NCBI RefSeq assembly: GCF_964355755.1
Contig: NC_092671.1
Location: forward strand, 16,217,501 to 16,281,500
From: Antedon mediterranea
Taxonomy: Eukaryota; Echinodermata; Crinoidea; Comatulida; Antedonidae
Direction of reading: 5' to 3'
Length of the DNA: 64,000 bases
Each line of letters starts with the position of its first letter. Within the stretch, counting starts at the first letter, position 1. This document shows positions 16,227-28,400 of this stretch, one piece after another. A model generated the notes under the pieces. It worked only from the letters and a program-made list of their open reading frames with translations, had not been told where the DNA came from and ran no database searches. A program made the position numbers and the translations under genes.

Positions 16227-17050
16227 ACATTTTTAACTGTAATTTTACTTTAGCCTTTTACACATCATGTGGAATTTAATGAATTTAATGTGAAGCGGAG
16301 GCAATTAATTTACAAAGATCAAGTCGTCAATCACCTTTGTACGTTGTCCATTATTTCCAAATTTATGATACTTTACCATTATATTCTGACAATTATTTTC
16401 AATTTACTTTAGTAAAATACATATTCAAACATTGTTTTAACGGCAAAGTAATGTTACTTTACCCTGTTATATGCCGAAAATATAGTGATGCCAACCGAGA
16501 TGGTAATGCGTCGGCGTAACCAGTTGGGACATTCCTTAACGAATACTACATTACCAAGTTGACAATGTATTGACACGAAATAGCAATGAATGACCACTTA
16601 GAATAAAATGGATAGGACGAATGGAAATATTTGTATACAGAGTATATGAGTAATGAATATATATGACGCCATTTTATTTATATATTATTCATTTGAGGGC
16701 ATTTTACTTCTCATTTAAATTATACGAATTTTTAGCAATTTCGTATGAATTAAGTCTCCACTATACTAGTTAACTTGCATTATAGCGATGTGCGTTTCTA
16801 TTGCATTTGAAGGTAGCAACAATCATGTATACAGTATTTACCATCCATTTTCAAAGTTAATTCAAGTTGTCATCATAGACATCCTATTAATCAATATAGG
16901 CTAATTGTCAGCATGTATTAATCGCAAATGTCATTATCATAGTAATCGTCAACATAATCATCATTATCATTTATATCAGCATCGTCATCGAAATCATAAT
17001 TTAATCATCATCGACATCATGGAAATCTTTATCCATAGTCATCATGGTCA

Positions 17051-17089
17051 ATATCATGGTCAGCATATATCAATCAATATAAAGCTTTG
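17051..17089. repeat. 38-bp repeat bordering a MITE, copy 1
   Basis: ATATCATGGTCAGCATATAT plus the following ATCAATATAAAGCTT is repeated at 18149-18187. Here it runs directly into MITE copy d. Confidence 0.8.
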
Positions 17090-17332
17090 ACGCAGGGACG
17101 TAAACAAAACGCAATAATTTGACCAATCACAAGCAAAGGATTATACGAACTGTCACTTGTCATTGGTCAACTCTCTTGCGTTGCGATGACGTCCTTGCGT
17201 TGCGTGATAGTGAGAACCGAGCTTTTGTATTATCATAACACGATGGATTGTTCAAACTGTCGCTTGTCATTGGTCCACTCAACTGCTTGCGCTGCGCTTA
17301 CGCCGTTGCTTTACATTGGAACCAAGCCTTTA
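17081..17332. mobile_element. MITE, ACGCAACGCAAGGACGT family, copy d with a second half element
   Basis: A full element (AAAGCTTTGACGC to GTGAGAACCGAGCTTTT) is followed at once by another right half that ends TTGGAACCAAGCCTT. Both contain TGTCGCTTGTCATTGGTC-type motifs, so two elements or a duplicated half are fused. Confidence 0.8.
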
Positions 17333-17399
17333 ATAATCGTCATTGGCATCATAATAAGAATCGTCGAATATAATACTGTATCAATTGTTATCTGCATAT

Positions 17400-17722
17400 T
17401 TTGTTTGTTTGTTTGTTTGTTTTATCTTTATACTGGGTGACCTCTTCAGTCAAAGACTGATCTCCCAGAGGGCCCAGTTGGTGATCAGTGGCCGTGATGT
17501 ACTAGCACACCGGGGTAACCCCCTACTCGTCTCGAAAGATGTACTAGGTTGTTTAAAGTGCACACGAGCAAGTTGTGTACACTGGACCTACGGTTTATAG
17601 TCCTTATCCGAGAAGACTCGTTCTACCACCAGAACCATGGAGTGAGTGAGCCTCGAACCCCTGCCGATGTTATGGCTACGTGATTACGGTTCCACTGTCT
17701 TAACCGCTCGGCCACTCACTCA
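17400..17722 (-). mobile_element. tRNA-derived SINE, full-length
   Basis: On the minus strand it starts GAGTGAGTGGCCGAGCGGTT, a near-perfect class II (Ser/Leu-type) tRNA A box. It has a B-box-like GGGTTCGAGGCTCAC and then a body of about 230 bp ending in a (CAAA)n tail at 17400-17420. A second full copy lies at 48631-48928 on the plus strand and a headless one at 18596-18716. The tRNA part lacks a proper anticodon arm, so it is not a functional tRNA. Confidence 0.88.
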
Positions 17723-18148
17723 TAGTTAATTGTATCCGACATTTCTTTGCAAATACTATTATGCCCACAAATATGATTGCATCTACCATGATTTTAAGTC
17801 ATTCAAGCGGATACAATTTCATTTTTAAGTATGATTTCACTTTCTGCCTGTTAAATGACAATTCAATTCATCCTTAATTAGTAATGATGAAGGTTGGCAA
17901 GTTAAATTTAATTATTATCACACATAATATAAATATTAAACGTTAATATAACAGTTATTATTTTCAAACTGTATTAACTTTATGCAAATAATAAACCAAA
18001 AAGAAACCTGATATAGAAACCTATAGTTAATAAGATTAGAGTTGAATTAAACAAAAAAGTAATTAAACTTGACATTTTAAAAAGCACGAATATATTGTTT
18101 AATATTTAATAATATAGTTCTTTAAATTGAATACGTACGGCCGTATGC

Positions 18149-18187
18149 ATATCATGGTCAGCATATATCAATCAATATAAAGCTTGG
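18149..18187. repeat. 38-bp repeat bordering a MITE, copy 2
   Basis: It matches 17051-17089 and ends in AAAGCTTGGAC, the first bases of the MITE family, but no MITE follows. Confidence 0.75.
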
Positions 18188-18418
18188 ACGACCGTATACA
18201 TTTACTTAATTCAAATAGGCTGTGTATATGTATGTCTGGTTTGGACATTTCCAAAACACACCTGCCATTAACATACTGTAAACACTGACAATACAAATTA
18301 ATAAATTAAATTTCAGTATATCACCGGGCGGTTTCGAATTAATGTTTATTGCCTAATGTGTTTATATATAATACCCACAGCATTGTCATTTTTTTCAGTA
18401 ATTTGCCTTTGGATTTAT

Positions 18419-18432
18419 ATATATATATATAC
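18419..18432. repeat. (TA)n microsatellite
   Basis: A short pure TA run lies beside AAAGCGCCAATTCCA...AAGGCGCT, an imperfect inverted pair at 18441-18482. Confidence 0.7.
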
Positions 18433-18595
18433 GAATTTGTAAAGCGCCAATTCCAACAACAATTAGTGATCATAAGGCGCTGTGGACATAAATGTTACAT
18501 CTTTTAAACAACATTCTTCTCCCCTAAGGGTCACATCGTGTCATCGGCAGCCAACTACGGCGCCATTACGTCTGTCCACGACAGTGTGTTTGTAT

Positions 18596-18716
18596 GAACT
18601 ACTGTAGTACACCGGGGTAACCCCTACTCGTCTTGAAAGATGTACTAGGTTCTTTAAAGTGAGACAGATGTACACTGGATCTACGGTTTATAGTCCTTAT
18701 CCAAGAAGACTTCTCA
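18596..18716 (-). mobile_element. SINE fragment (body only)
   Basis: TACACCGGGGTAACCCCTAC, GATGTACTAGGTTCTTTAAAG and TAGTCCTTATCCAAGAAGAC match the body of the SINE at 17400-17722. The tRNA head is absent. Confidence 0.8.
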
Positions 18717-18720
18717 TTTG

Positions 18721-18890
18721 TGGACCCCTATTCAGGGGACGCCCTATACTCAGGGGACACATTCAGAGCACATCCCTATATAGGAAGATATTTTGCCGTT
18801 AAGGGTATTAGAGGAAAACAAATTTTAACACTCTACCTATCAGTAGAAACCCATATTAGCGAAGTGTTCCCCTTAATAGAAGTACTGCGT
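18721..18890. repeat. GTGTCC-type element, reverse orientation
   Basis: GGACCCCTATTCAGGGGACG and the repeats CTCAGGGGACAC and GTGTTCCCCTTAATAGAAG are related to the GTGTCC minisatellites elsewhere. It abuts a SINE fragment. Confidence 0.55.
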
Positions 18891-19214
18891 GTACATTGCT
18901 AAAGTTTCGATATGTATCATTATATATTGTATGACGGTTTGCATGGCGAAATGAATATGTTGATATAAAGTTTGCGGTACAGTCAAAGTATATTGATCGA
19001 AATGTCAAGAAACTAAATACAGTAGTTCTTTTCAGAACTCCTATACGTGGTGTACAGCAAACGCAAAAAAGTAAAAGGGAATATATTTCATTGGAAGTAC
19101 CAATACTGTATAACATGCAAGAAATCTGCCTGTAAATCCTCCGCAGCAGGATAGCTCGAACATAAACAAAGTTGATGTACATTTAGTATAAACTGTATAG
19201 AATTGTGATATTAA

Positions 19215-19465
19215 CTACAATAATTGTTTACCTCTCAAAAGTTCCAAGTCAATTTTAGTTGAATCATCTTCTTCTGATAAAAGGTCAGGTGTTGCAGATT
19301 CTAAGATATTGTCACGACGCGTGTTTTCTTGTTGTAAAAGATCATCAAATGGACTTCGTCTACCTGGCATCAAAATGAAGTTACTTTTTGGGTGTCCTCG
19401 TCTTGCGGAGACACTTTCAACGTGTAACAGCGCTAATAAAACTGTCATTGCAACTAGGCATGAAA
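19215..19465 (-). CDS. Neuropeptide-like precursor 1, exon 2
   Basis: The acceptor is TTATTATTGTTATTCAG on the minus strand, just above 19465. This exon carries most of the signal peptide, the predicted amidated peptide (GHPKSNFILMPG between two RR pairs) and the acidic tail. An ATG at 19448 is internal: starting there would shorten the signal peptide and ignore the matching exon 1. Confidence 0.78.
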
Positions 19466-22400
19466 CTGAATAACAATAATAATAATGATTATTAAACTTA
19501 GATATACATTGTAAAAATAGTTTAGATCTTAAACATGTATTTTATACCCACGTTTAGGTTTTAAACGTGTTTAATTTTCCATATGTGGAGATCAAGGTGT
19601 GGAGCTTTTTTCCGCCACAGTAAAATCGTATATGCACGCAACGCTAAACACGTACCTAAACATGTTTACTGCTAATTACATGTGGATAAATTAAACATAA
19701 TAGTGACATAATAGTGACATGTTGATAACGAATGGAGGAAAACAACATGTAGCGATACGGTTAGGTTTTAAACACTCTAAACATGTAACTACGTGTTTAA
19801 AAGCTCCACACTGTTTTTTACAATGTATAAGACAACAATTATGGTATCTTGTACACGCGTGCTTCAACTTTCCGCTGTGTGTTGTGTATGACTGGAAAAA
19901 ATATAAAATAAAAAAAATATGAATTTATTCATTATACATATTTAAACATTTGCAACAAAATTAAATTAAACTTTATTCGACTCTTAATTCTGAAAAAAAA
20001 AAAATGATTACACATTTCATTTTGAATCAAAACTAATTCACAAAAGTATACTCTGTGTAAATATTATGATGTAGTTTATTGTTCAATTATTGTCATTGGT
20101 TATGTTGATTAAAATGGTATGTTTATGTTAGTGAACGTAGTGACGTAAGACTAAAACATTCTATAACTATGTAATTAAACAACTCATAGGTTAAAATAGC
20201 AAGATTCATTCAATTAAAAGCTTAAATGCTTTTTATGATGTCACACTTTCTAAACATCATTCGATCATATATTATTGATTTCTGAAATAATTGTTTTTAA
20301 TACAATGGTTTAGAAAGATATTTATTTTCATTTTCTAGTACTTTGTATTTCATTTGTTATTGTTCTTAAATGCAGTAGAACCGCTATCGAGTGGAAACAA
20401 CAAATTTGCAAAACATAATATATATGTTCGGAAGGAAATGGTCCATTAATAAAGGTGGTGTCTCCTTAATAGGAGTTTCCAAAGAAGAGGTTCTTTATAC
20501 ATTTATAATATAGTTTTCGTTTCTGTGGCATGGAGTTCTTCTTTCCAATAGATTGCAACCAAATATTATGATGTAGTTTCAATGATATTGTATTATTTAT
20601 TTAATGTTCAATTATTGTCATTGGTTATGTTGATTAAAATGGTATGTTTATGTTAGTGAACGTAGTGACGTAAGATTAAAACATTCTATAACTATGTAAT
20701 TAAACAACTCATAGGTTAAAATAGCAAGATTCATTCAATTAAAAGCTTAAATGCTTTTTATGATGTCGTTACACTTTCTAAACATCATTCGATCATATAT
20801 TATTGATTTCTGAAATAATTGTTTTTAATACAATGGTTTAGAAAGATATTTATTTTCATTTTCTAGTACTTTGTATTTCATTTGTTATTGTTCTTAAATG
20901 CAGTAGAACCGCTATCGAGTGGAAACAACAAATTTGCAAAACATAATATATATGTTCGGAAGGAAATGGTCCATTAATAAAGGTGGTGTCTCCTTAATAG
21001 GAGTTTCCAAAGAAGAGGTTCTTTATACATTTATAATATAGTTTTCGTTTCTGTGGCATGGAGTTCTTCTTTCCAATAGATTGCAACCAAATATTATGAT
21101 GTAGTTTCAATGATATTGTATTATTTATTTAATGTTCAATTATTGTCATTGGTTATGTTTATTAAAATGGTATGTTTATGTTAGTGAACGTAGTGACGTA
21201 AGATTAAAACATTCTATAACTATGTAATTAAACAACTCATAGGTTAAAATAGCAAGATTCATTCAATTAAAAGCTTAAATGCTTTTTATGATGTCACACT
21301 TTCTAAACATCATTCGATCATATATTATTGATTTCTGAAATAATTGTTTTTAATACAATGGTTTAGAAAGATATTTATTTTCATTTTCTAGTACTTTGTA
21401 TTTCATTTGTTAGCGTTCTTAAATGCAGTAGAACCGCTATTGAGTGGAAACAACAAATTTGCAAAACATAATATAATAAAACTATATATCTTGCTAAACC
21501 ATTGTATTAAAAACAATTAATTTAGAAATCAATAATATATGATCGAATGATGTTTAGAAAGGAAGGAAATGGTCCATTAATAAAGGTGGTGTCTCCTTAA
21601 TAGGAGTTTACAAAGAAGAGGTTCTTTATACATTTATAATATAGTTTTCGTTTCTGTGGCATGGAGTTCTTCTTTCCAATAGATTGCAACCAAATATTAT
21701 GATGTAGTTTCAATGATATTGTATTATTTATTTAATGTTCAATTATTGTCATTGGTTATGTTTATTAAAATGTTATGTTTATGTTAGTGAACGTAGTGAC
21801 GTAAGATTAAAACATTCTATAACTATGTAATTAAACAACTCATAGGTTAAAATAGCAAGATTCATTCAATTAAAAGCTTAAATGCTTTTTATGATGTCGT
21901 TACACTTTCTAAACATCATTCGATCATATATTATTGATTTCTGAAATAATTGTTTTTAATACAATGGTTTAGCAAGATATATAGTTTTATTAGTACTGTA
22001 ATAGTACTATTATGTACGTAGTAGAGTAGAACCACTATTAAGTGTAAATACTTTATTTGTCACTGTCTCATAACATAATATAATAAGACTTCATTAACAT
22101 ATATGACAAAAAGTGGACCCCTTCACCCCCAAATTGTCCAGAGTGTCAAAACATAATATAGGCCTAATCCTCATTCGGAAAGGAAATGGTCCCTTAAATA
22201 ATTGGTGGTGTCCCCTTGATAGGAGTTTCCAAAGGAGATTTACTATTTTAGTTTTTTTTCCGCTGCATGATTGTTCCTTCCAATAGATTGCAACCACGAA
22301 CTCATTGTGTTTTGTAGGGGTTTCTTTTTTCTTTTAAAGGTGTAGGCCTAATGTACTTTAGGATAGTTTCCGTTTCTGTAATAATTTTATCAAGATAGTA

Positions 22401-25400
22401 ACCATCACTATCGATTTTTTTTTTGTAGCGGAAACACTTCCTGAATACACCACTTAATATAATGAGTTAAAATTCGAAATGTAGTAACATTACTCGGTTT
22501 CTTGGTACACGTCAGACGTAATTTACCCGTAGAAATCAACATACATACAGCAAAAATTAAATGGCAAATGTAAAGTAAAGGCAAATAGACGATCTTAGCA
22601 ACTAAACACCGCGTTTTAAACCGATTGATTCGAATAGAAAACGATACGCGAAACACCCGTTAAATCATCGTAATTCACATCAATGTAATAGGATGTTAAC
22701 CATTGCTAACCTTAGATTGGCCAAAAGCTTTCCATGAGTAACACTCTAACACGGATTAATTAAGAATAATTGCAGCTTTAATGAAACGAAAATTCATACA
22801 ATACATGTCCACCTGGCGGACTAGGTCCAGAGAGCAACCAACCACGCGTGTCAGTACTTGTCAAAAATAAACATTGTCTTAACTCACTATAATACTTCCA
22901 GTAATCATAATTAACATTGCGATATCGATCCGTATTTATGAAATGCCAATGGAGTTCTACGATACTAGATAAATGATAGTGTGACAAACCGGGAGGGGTG
23001 GGCTAAAATTACACAAATTTAAACAGAACTATGCTTTATATTTGTATCTTACGTTACCCCATAAAGTGTGCACACCCTTTAAGGTGAGATTAGTCCGCAA
23101 TATCATTAGATTTCAAGACTTATGAAGCGATATATATATAATTCCAGGTTCGAATCTTGTTTTATGTGGCTTTTCCCTTTCTACTTGTCACTGGGCGGTT
23201 TAGCGTTTGTAGATTTATATATGATGATATACACATACACTATACAATACATACAGGTTTAAACGAGACCATTTTGTCTGCGTTATTTTATTTTTATTTA
23301 AGTTGTCTAAAGATGAAATATTATGCATAATGCATTTTACATTATAGTTTTATGAAAATTGTGTTGATTTTATTTACAAAATGGCATTCCCAGTTGAGGC
23401 ATATAACCAAAGCGCTGTGAACCGATTGTATAAAAATTCTCCCCGAAGAATTAACGTCTAAAACTAAAATAAATATTCTGCGATTCAATTGCAAAATATT
23501 TATAGAGACTGTGTTTCAATTTGTTAGTTAAAAATAATTATCTGTATTATACAAATACTAAACCTAACTGAATAAAATAAAATAAAATAAAATAAAATAA
23601 CTAAACGCAATTAATAAAATCGTAATTAAGTTATATTGTTGGAGTGACGAAACTATACAAAACATCAGAATAAAGTATACCTATTTGCATATCAATCGTT
23701 GATATCCATGTAAAAACATAACCAGAGGATAACTGAAGAAATTATCAATATAGATAACATTTACATTATAATACCTTTAGTATATAATGTTAATTACAAA
23801 ATTGAATTAAAATTCATGATCTCGGTCAGACTGATTTTTTGTATCGTTTCGTCACTCCAACAATATAACTTAATTACTCTACAGTATAGTTAAAAACAAT
23901 TACAATTCTGTTGGTGCAATACCCGCTGCTTACTTGGGCTCGAATCTATAACCCATAGCAATGAACGCATGCTCGGTGGTCTAGAGGTATGAACGCCAGG
24001 CAAGTGATCTGGAGGTCGTGGGTTCGAGCAGATAATTACTTGCGAATTTGCTTCGCATGCATTAGAGTAGGGCAAAAACATCTGACCAATTACTCAACAC
24101 CCTGACGCAAAGCTACTCCTATTTTAAATTAAATAAATTAAATAGTTACGATTAATACTATACTAAAACATATTTCTGCCTTACGTAACCAACAATAAAA
24201 ATGTATCAATAGTATTCTCATATCGATGAGGTTGCCATCACCCACTCCTCCCTAAATGTTGGCAAGTATAATAAACACAAAGTAAGTGCAAGTAATTTAC
24301 CGTAGGTTATGTTCAGCATCCCGACCCCCTATTTAAAACTTCTTGACCCACCACCGCACCGGATCAGTCTCTATCGCAGGAAAACAAAATGTGAAGTACT
24401 GTAGCATAATAACTAAGATTAATTATTACACTAGTTGGATTTTTTAGTGGTAGTAAAATTAGTAGAACCGGTTGCCGGAAATCTGTGTGTTGGTATGTCA
24501 TATTGCCAATAGCTCTTAAAGTTAAAGAATTAAACAAGAAAGTAAAAAGATGCATGCAATGTTTATACAGCTGTATACATACAGTATACATTTACCGGAT
24601 CACTTGATTCTCATGTGAATTACATTGCTATTATGCCTCATAATTGGTTTACCAACGCATTCCGCTTACCATTTTAAAAGCTTCTTAACTTCAATATTTC
24701 AATACTTCTATATACATTTTTCTTTCTTAAAAGATAAAAATGACAATTACATCCGACAATGTTTTTCATAATATTTTCCTGAATTTGTCTGACCTGCGCC
24801 GTTTAGCAAAATATTCCGATGTCGTAATCTTGTTGATGATTCTTGTATAATTTATGGAATATAGTAATTTGGTTTAATGGGGATGGGGTTTAATAAACGA
24901 GATCATAACATTCTCTTTTAATTTACTAACACATATGAAACTTTCACTAGGAACGAGAAGTATCTTGATTTGTAAAATTACAGTGATCACTTGGAGCAGC
25001 TATTCAATTCCGATCTCTCGATCAAAAGGATTATGAGTTCGAATCGTATCCCATGACAGTCATTAATTTGGTTAGTGGTCCTTGAGCAAGTCACTTTACC
25101 TATCGATTCGCTTCACCCAGTATTTTATAGATTTGTATACCGACAATTTAACCTTCATGGTATTCAAGGGGAGCTGACAGTCAAATCCTACGGTACACAA
25201 ACTAATTGACAAGGTCTGGACATTATTTACTACCGATTTTATTACAAAGTTAATAATGAATACTACAATAGAACCCCCTCCCCACCCCCCAAGTGTCCCT
25301 GTGATTGCGGTGAATTTGTTTGTAATGTTAAAGCATGATGTTTCTCCTCGAAAATGTTTCTTTAATATCAATAATGGTGTCCCATGAATGGGATGTCCCA

Positions 25401-28400
25401 TCTACTTTATGTATTTTGTCAGGAGGAAAATAGCAAAAGGCTTCCTACTTTCTGAAGTTTTATCAGATAATCTATTTGTTTTGATAACTTTTATAACATG
25501 ACCACAGTGCTGACTTTTACCCCCCCCCCCCTAACTGTATTACTTTCATTTGTATTTACTTTTGATATGCAACATTTTCCTATAATATTAGTACACACTA
25601 CATAAACGTGATTGTAAGACTGAACCACACTATACGCGTCTATATTTACAGCTAATTAACGCACTGTTCAGCTTTGAATTATTATCGAATCAAAATAGCT
25701 TAATAACCAATCAATATCTTATTTTGAATAACTTACTGTTGTTAATTCCTCCAACGTGAGTTTTACTCCTTTTTCGGTCATTGATTTATAACAATATATT
25801 CCAAGCATCATCGCGTGGTAAAACTATAACCTTTAAGTGGTTTATTGGATTCGATATCGTTATAAACTGTTAGTTTGATATGAAAGTAAAGTAAGGAAAT
25901 CGCTTGTTACTACAAGTTTAATTTATAGAATGTCGTATCAATCGGTAACTTGAAGACATTTACAATATCTTTTTGCTGAATGTGACAATCAGTGTGCTAA
26001 TCTTTTATTTATTATACGTTTCTGTATATCATTTATCTACAACTGATGCAATTTAAATAATTGACGATCATCGTGTTTTGTCTGGATTACATAGGATTAT
26101 ATTATATCGAATTAAATCTCAATTTATCTGTCAATACGCCAATTTGTTATTACGTAGCTTGAATGTGTTTTGTATCGTATACTATGATGTAGTTTTCGTT
26201 TGTTAGAAATAGACATTAAACAAATTAAAATGCCCAAAACTCATTTCGGTGTTTTATTGGGGTTAATACAGTTTCCTCGTAATACGGGAAATGATTATTG
26301 ACCTTCTTAAAGGCGGTTTTCCACTATACGAATTTTTCGCGCGAATTTATCGTGTTCACTAATGCGCATGCGTATTAATATCATCTACTTTTTGTGACGT
26401 GGAACAATGCGCAACCAATCTTAAAACATCATGTTCGAATCGCGTCGTGGATATATTCGCTAAGGGAAAACAGACTTTAGACTTTATACCATAATTGACC
26501 CAATCTCTGCACTTTTTGTATAGGCCTACTTGCCATCTTGTGATTTCTGCTGTTATTGTATTTTCAAGAATACGGTAACTATATATGGTAGTAACAGAGA
26601 GGTTTATTAGAAGTTCTTTATTAAGACTATGTGACGTAAGACTATCGAATGTATTTTGTTGATTCAATAAATCATTATTTTTAAAGCCAGTAACATATTG
26701 TTAACCATGCCGTACTTTATATAATTACTTTATTTATCACATTCAATTATTGAAGGCCATATTAACCTATTAAAAATCGATTAAGTTATCAGAGCTATAA
26801 TCAATCCCACACGGCTTCATTATGATGCGATCAAGTGATCATTATCAAACTTGTATACAGCGTAGTAATATAATAACACCTAATATATACTAATACTGTT
26901 GTTGGGGGACTGTACTCTTTTCTCCTAGATTGTAAGGATGAAACTAGATATGAATTCGTCCCCAGGACGAGTTGGGTGCACTAAAGCATTCACGGAGAAC
27001 GTGTTCGGAGGCAATTCATTGTTTGTAAAAGCATGGAGGAAAAAACAACACGTTTCTCAATGTCGATAGAACCTTTACCAGATATAGACGCCAAAGTAGG
27101 CTAATAATGATTAGTGCATTATTGACAATGTCCACATAAAGTATCGTAACTTTAGCAATACGGAAAAATATAGCATTGCAACCATTATTATTACACATTA
27201 ATCTAGTTAAACCACGTTTTATTTAATGCCTATACATTGTTATGAATTGGAATTTGTAAAATAAAACGCAATTATTGTTTAGAGACCATATTGATTTTGA
27301 AGTTTCAAATGCAAAGAATATCAGAATATGATCGATGTCAATTAACAACATACAATTGCTCCCAAGTATAATACATACAATTGTAATTTGGTTGAACATA
27401 AATATGTAAGTCGTTATTATCGCAACTGAGTGCTGATCAAACACTTCTAGAACAAGCATACAACATACACAACGACGGAATTCTAATATTATAGCTCCTA
27501 ATGTACATAGTAATCAATAACACATAACATGAGAGAGTATCTATACTACTCCACATCGCAAGTTTAAAATGATATGAAGTCCATCCTTTACCGAATTTAA
27601 AACATGTAATAAAATAATAAAGTTCAATTTAATATAGCGAAAAATATATGGCGCCTGTAACCGCTGAACAATCAACAGAACAATTGTTAAAAGAGCAAAA
27701 CATTAATGATAAACGGGACAATTAAAACAGTGGGGTTGAATGTGCCGAGCGATGCAGCGTTCCTGATTGAGTTTATTATTTTATCTGGTACATTTTTTAT
27801 TCATTGATTTATAAATCACTTGCTATATCTTGGTATCTTTATTAAACATTAAAATATTGTTAGCCAAATGGTGAATTGTTACTTTTTTACAATACAAAAA
27901 TTAAATATCAATTATATAGGCCTACATTATATTGAAACGACATAAAAAATTCGAAAATTTAAATTAACTTACATAAAATCTAATACAATTTTAAAATAAA
28001 GAAAAAGAATGCCAAAACGTTATGTAAAATATACTGGAAATAAACGAATAGAAATAAACCCATGCTTTTTGAAATCCTGAAAATATTAAGCATTTTAAGT
28101 AACAGATCAACCCGCCAAGCCGAACGCATTGAAAAACGCTGCGTTTGAAATTACCGCATTTCTCAGCCGATTCTCGTACGGCGGTAGACATAAATATCGT
28201 ACAAGATGCAATTGCGTTTCTCTACTTCACATCAGTTACATAATATAGGCATTTCTAGTTCTAGCTAATAATGTAACGTATTCTTTATTTCATGGTCCGG
28301 TAAAGAGTCTCCGTTACTGAAACGAAAGTCAGCAATAATGAACTGATATACGATTGTTGTGAATATTTCGTATCGAAACATTATGCCATCGTTGATTTTG

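Noticed and set aside
18856-19182. 108-codon reverse frame just downstream of precursor gene 1
   Set aside because: No start context, family or splice link to the precursor is visible, and its composition is as expected by chance.
20059-22310. CRISPR-like array
   Set aside because: Units are about 500 bp, contiguous and without unique spacers in a eukaryotic context. It is a plain tandem duplication.
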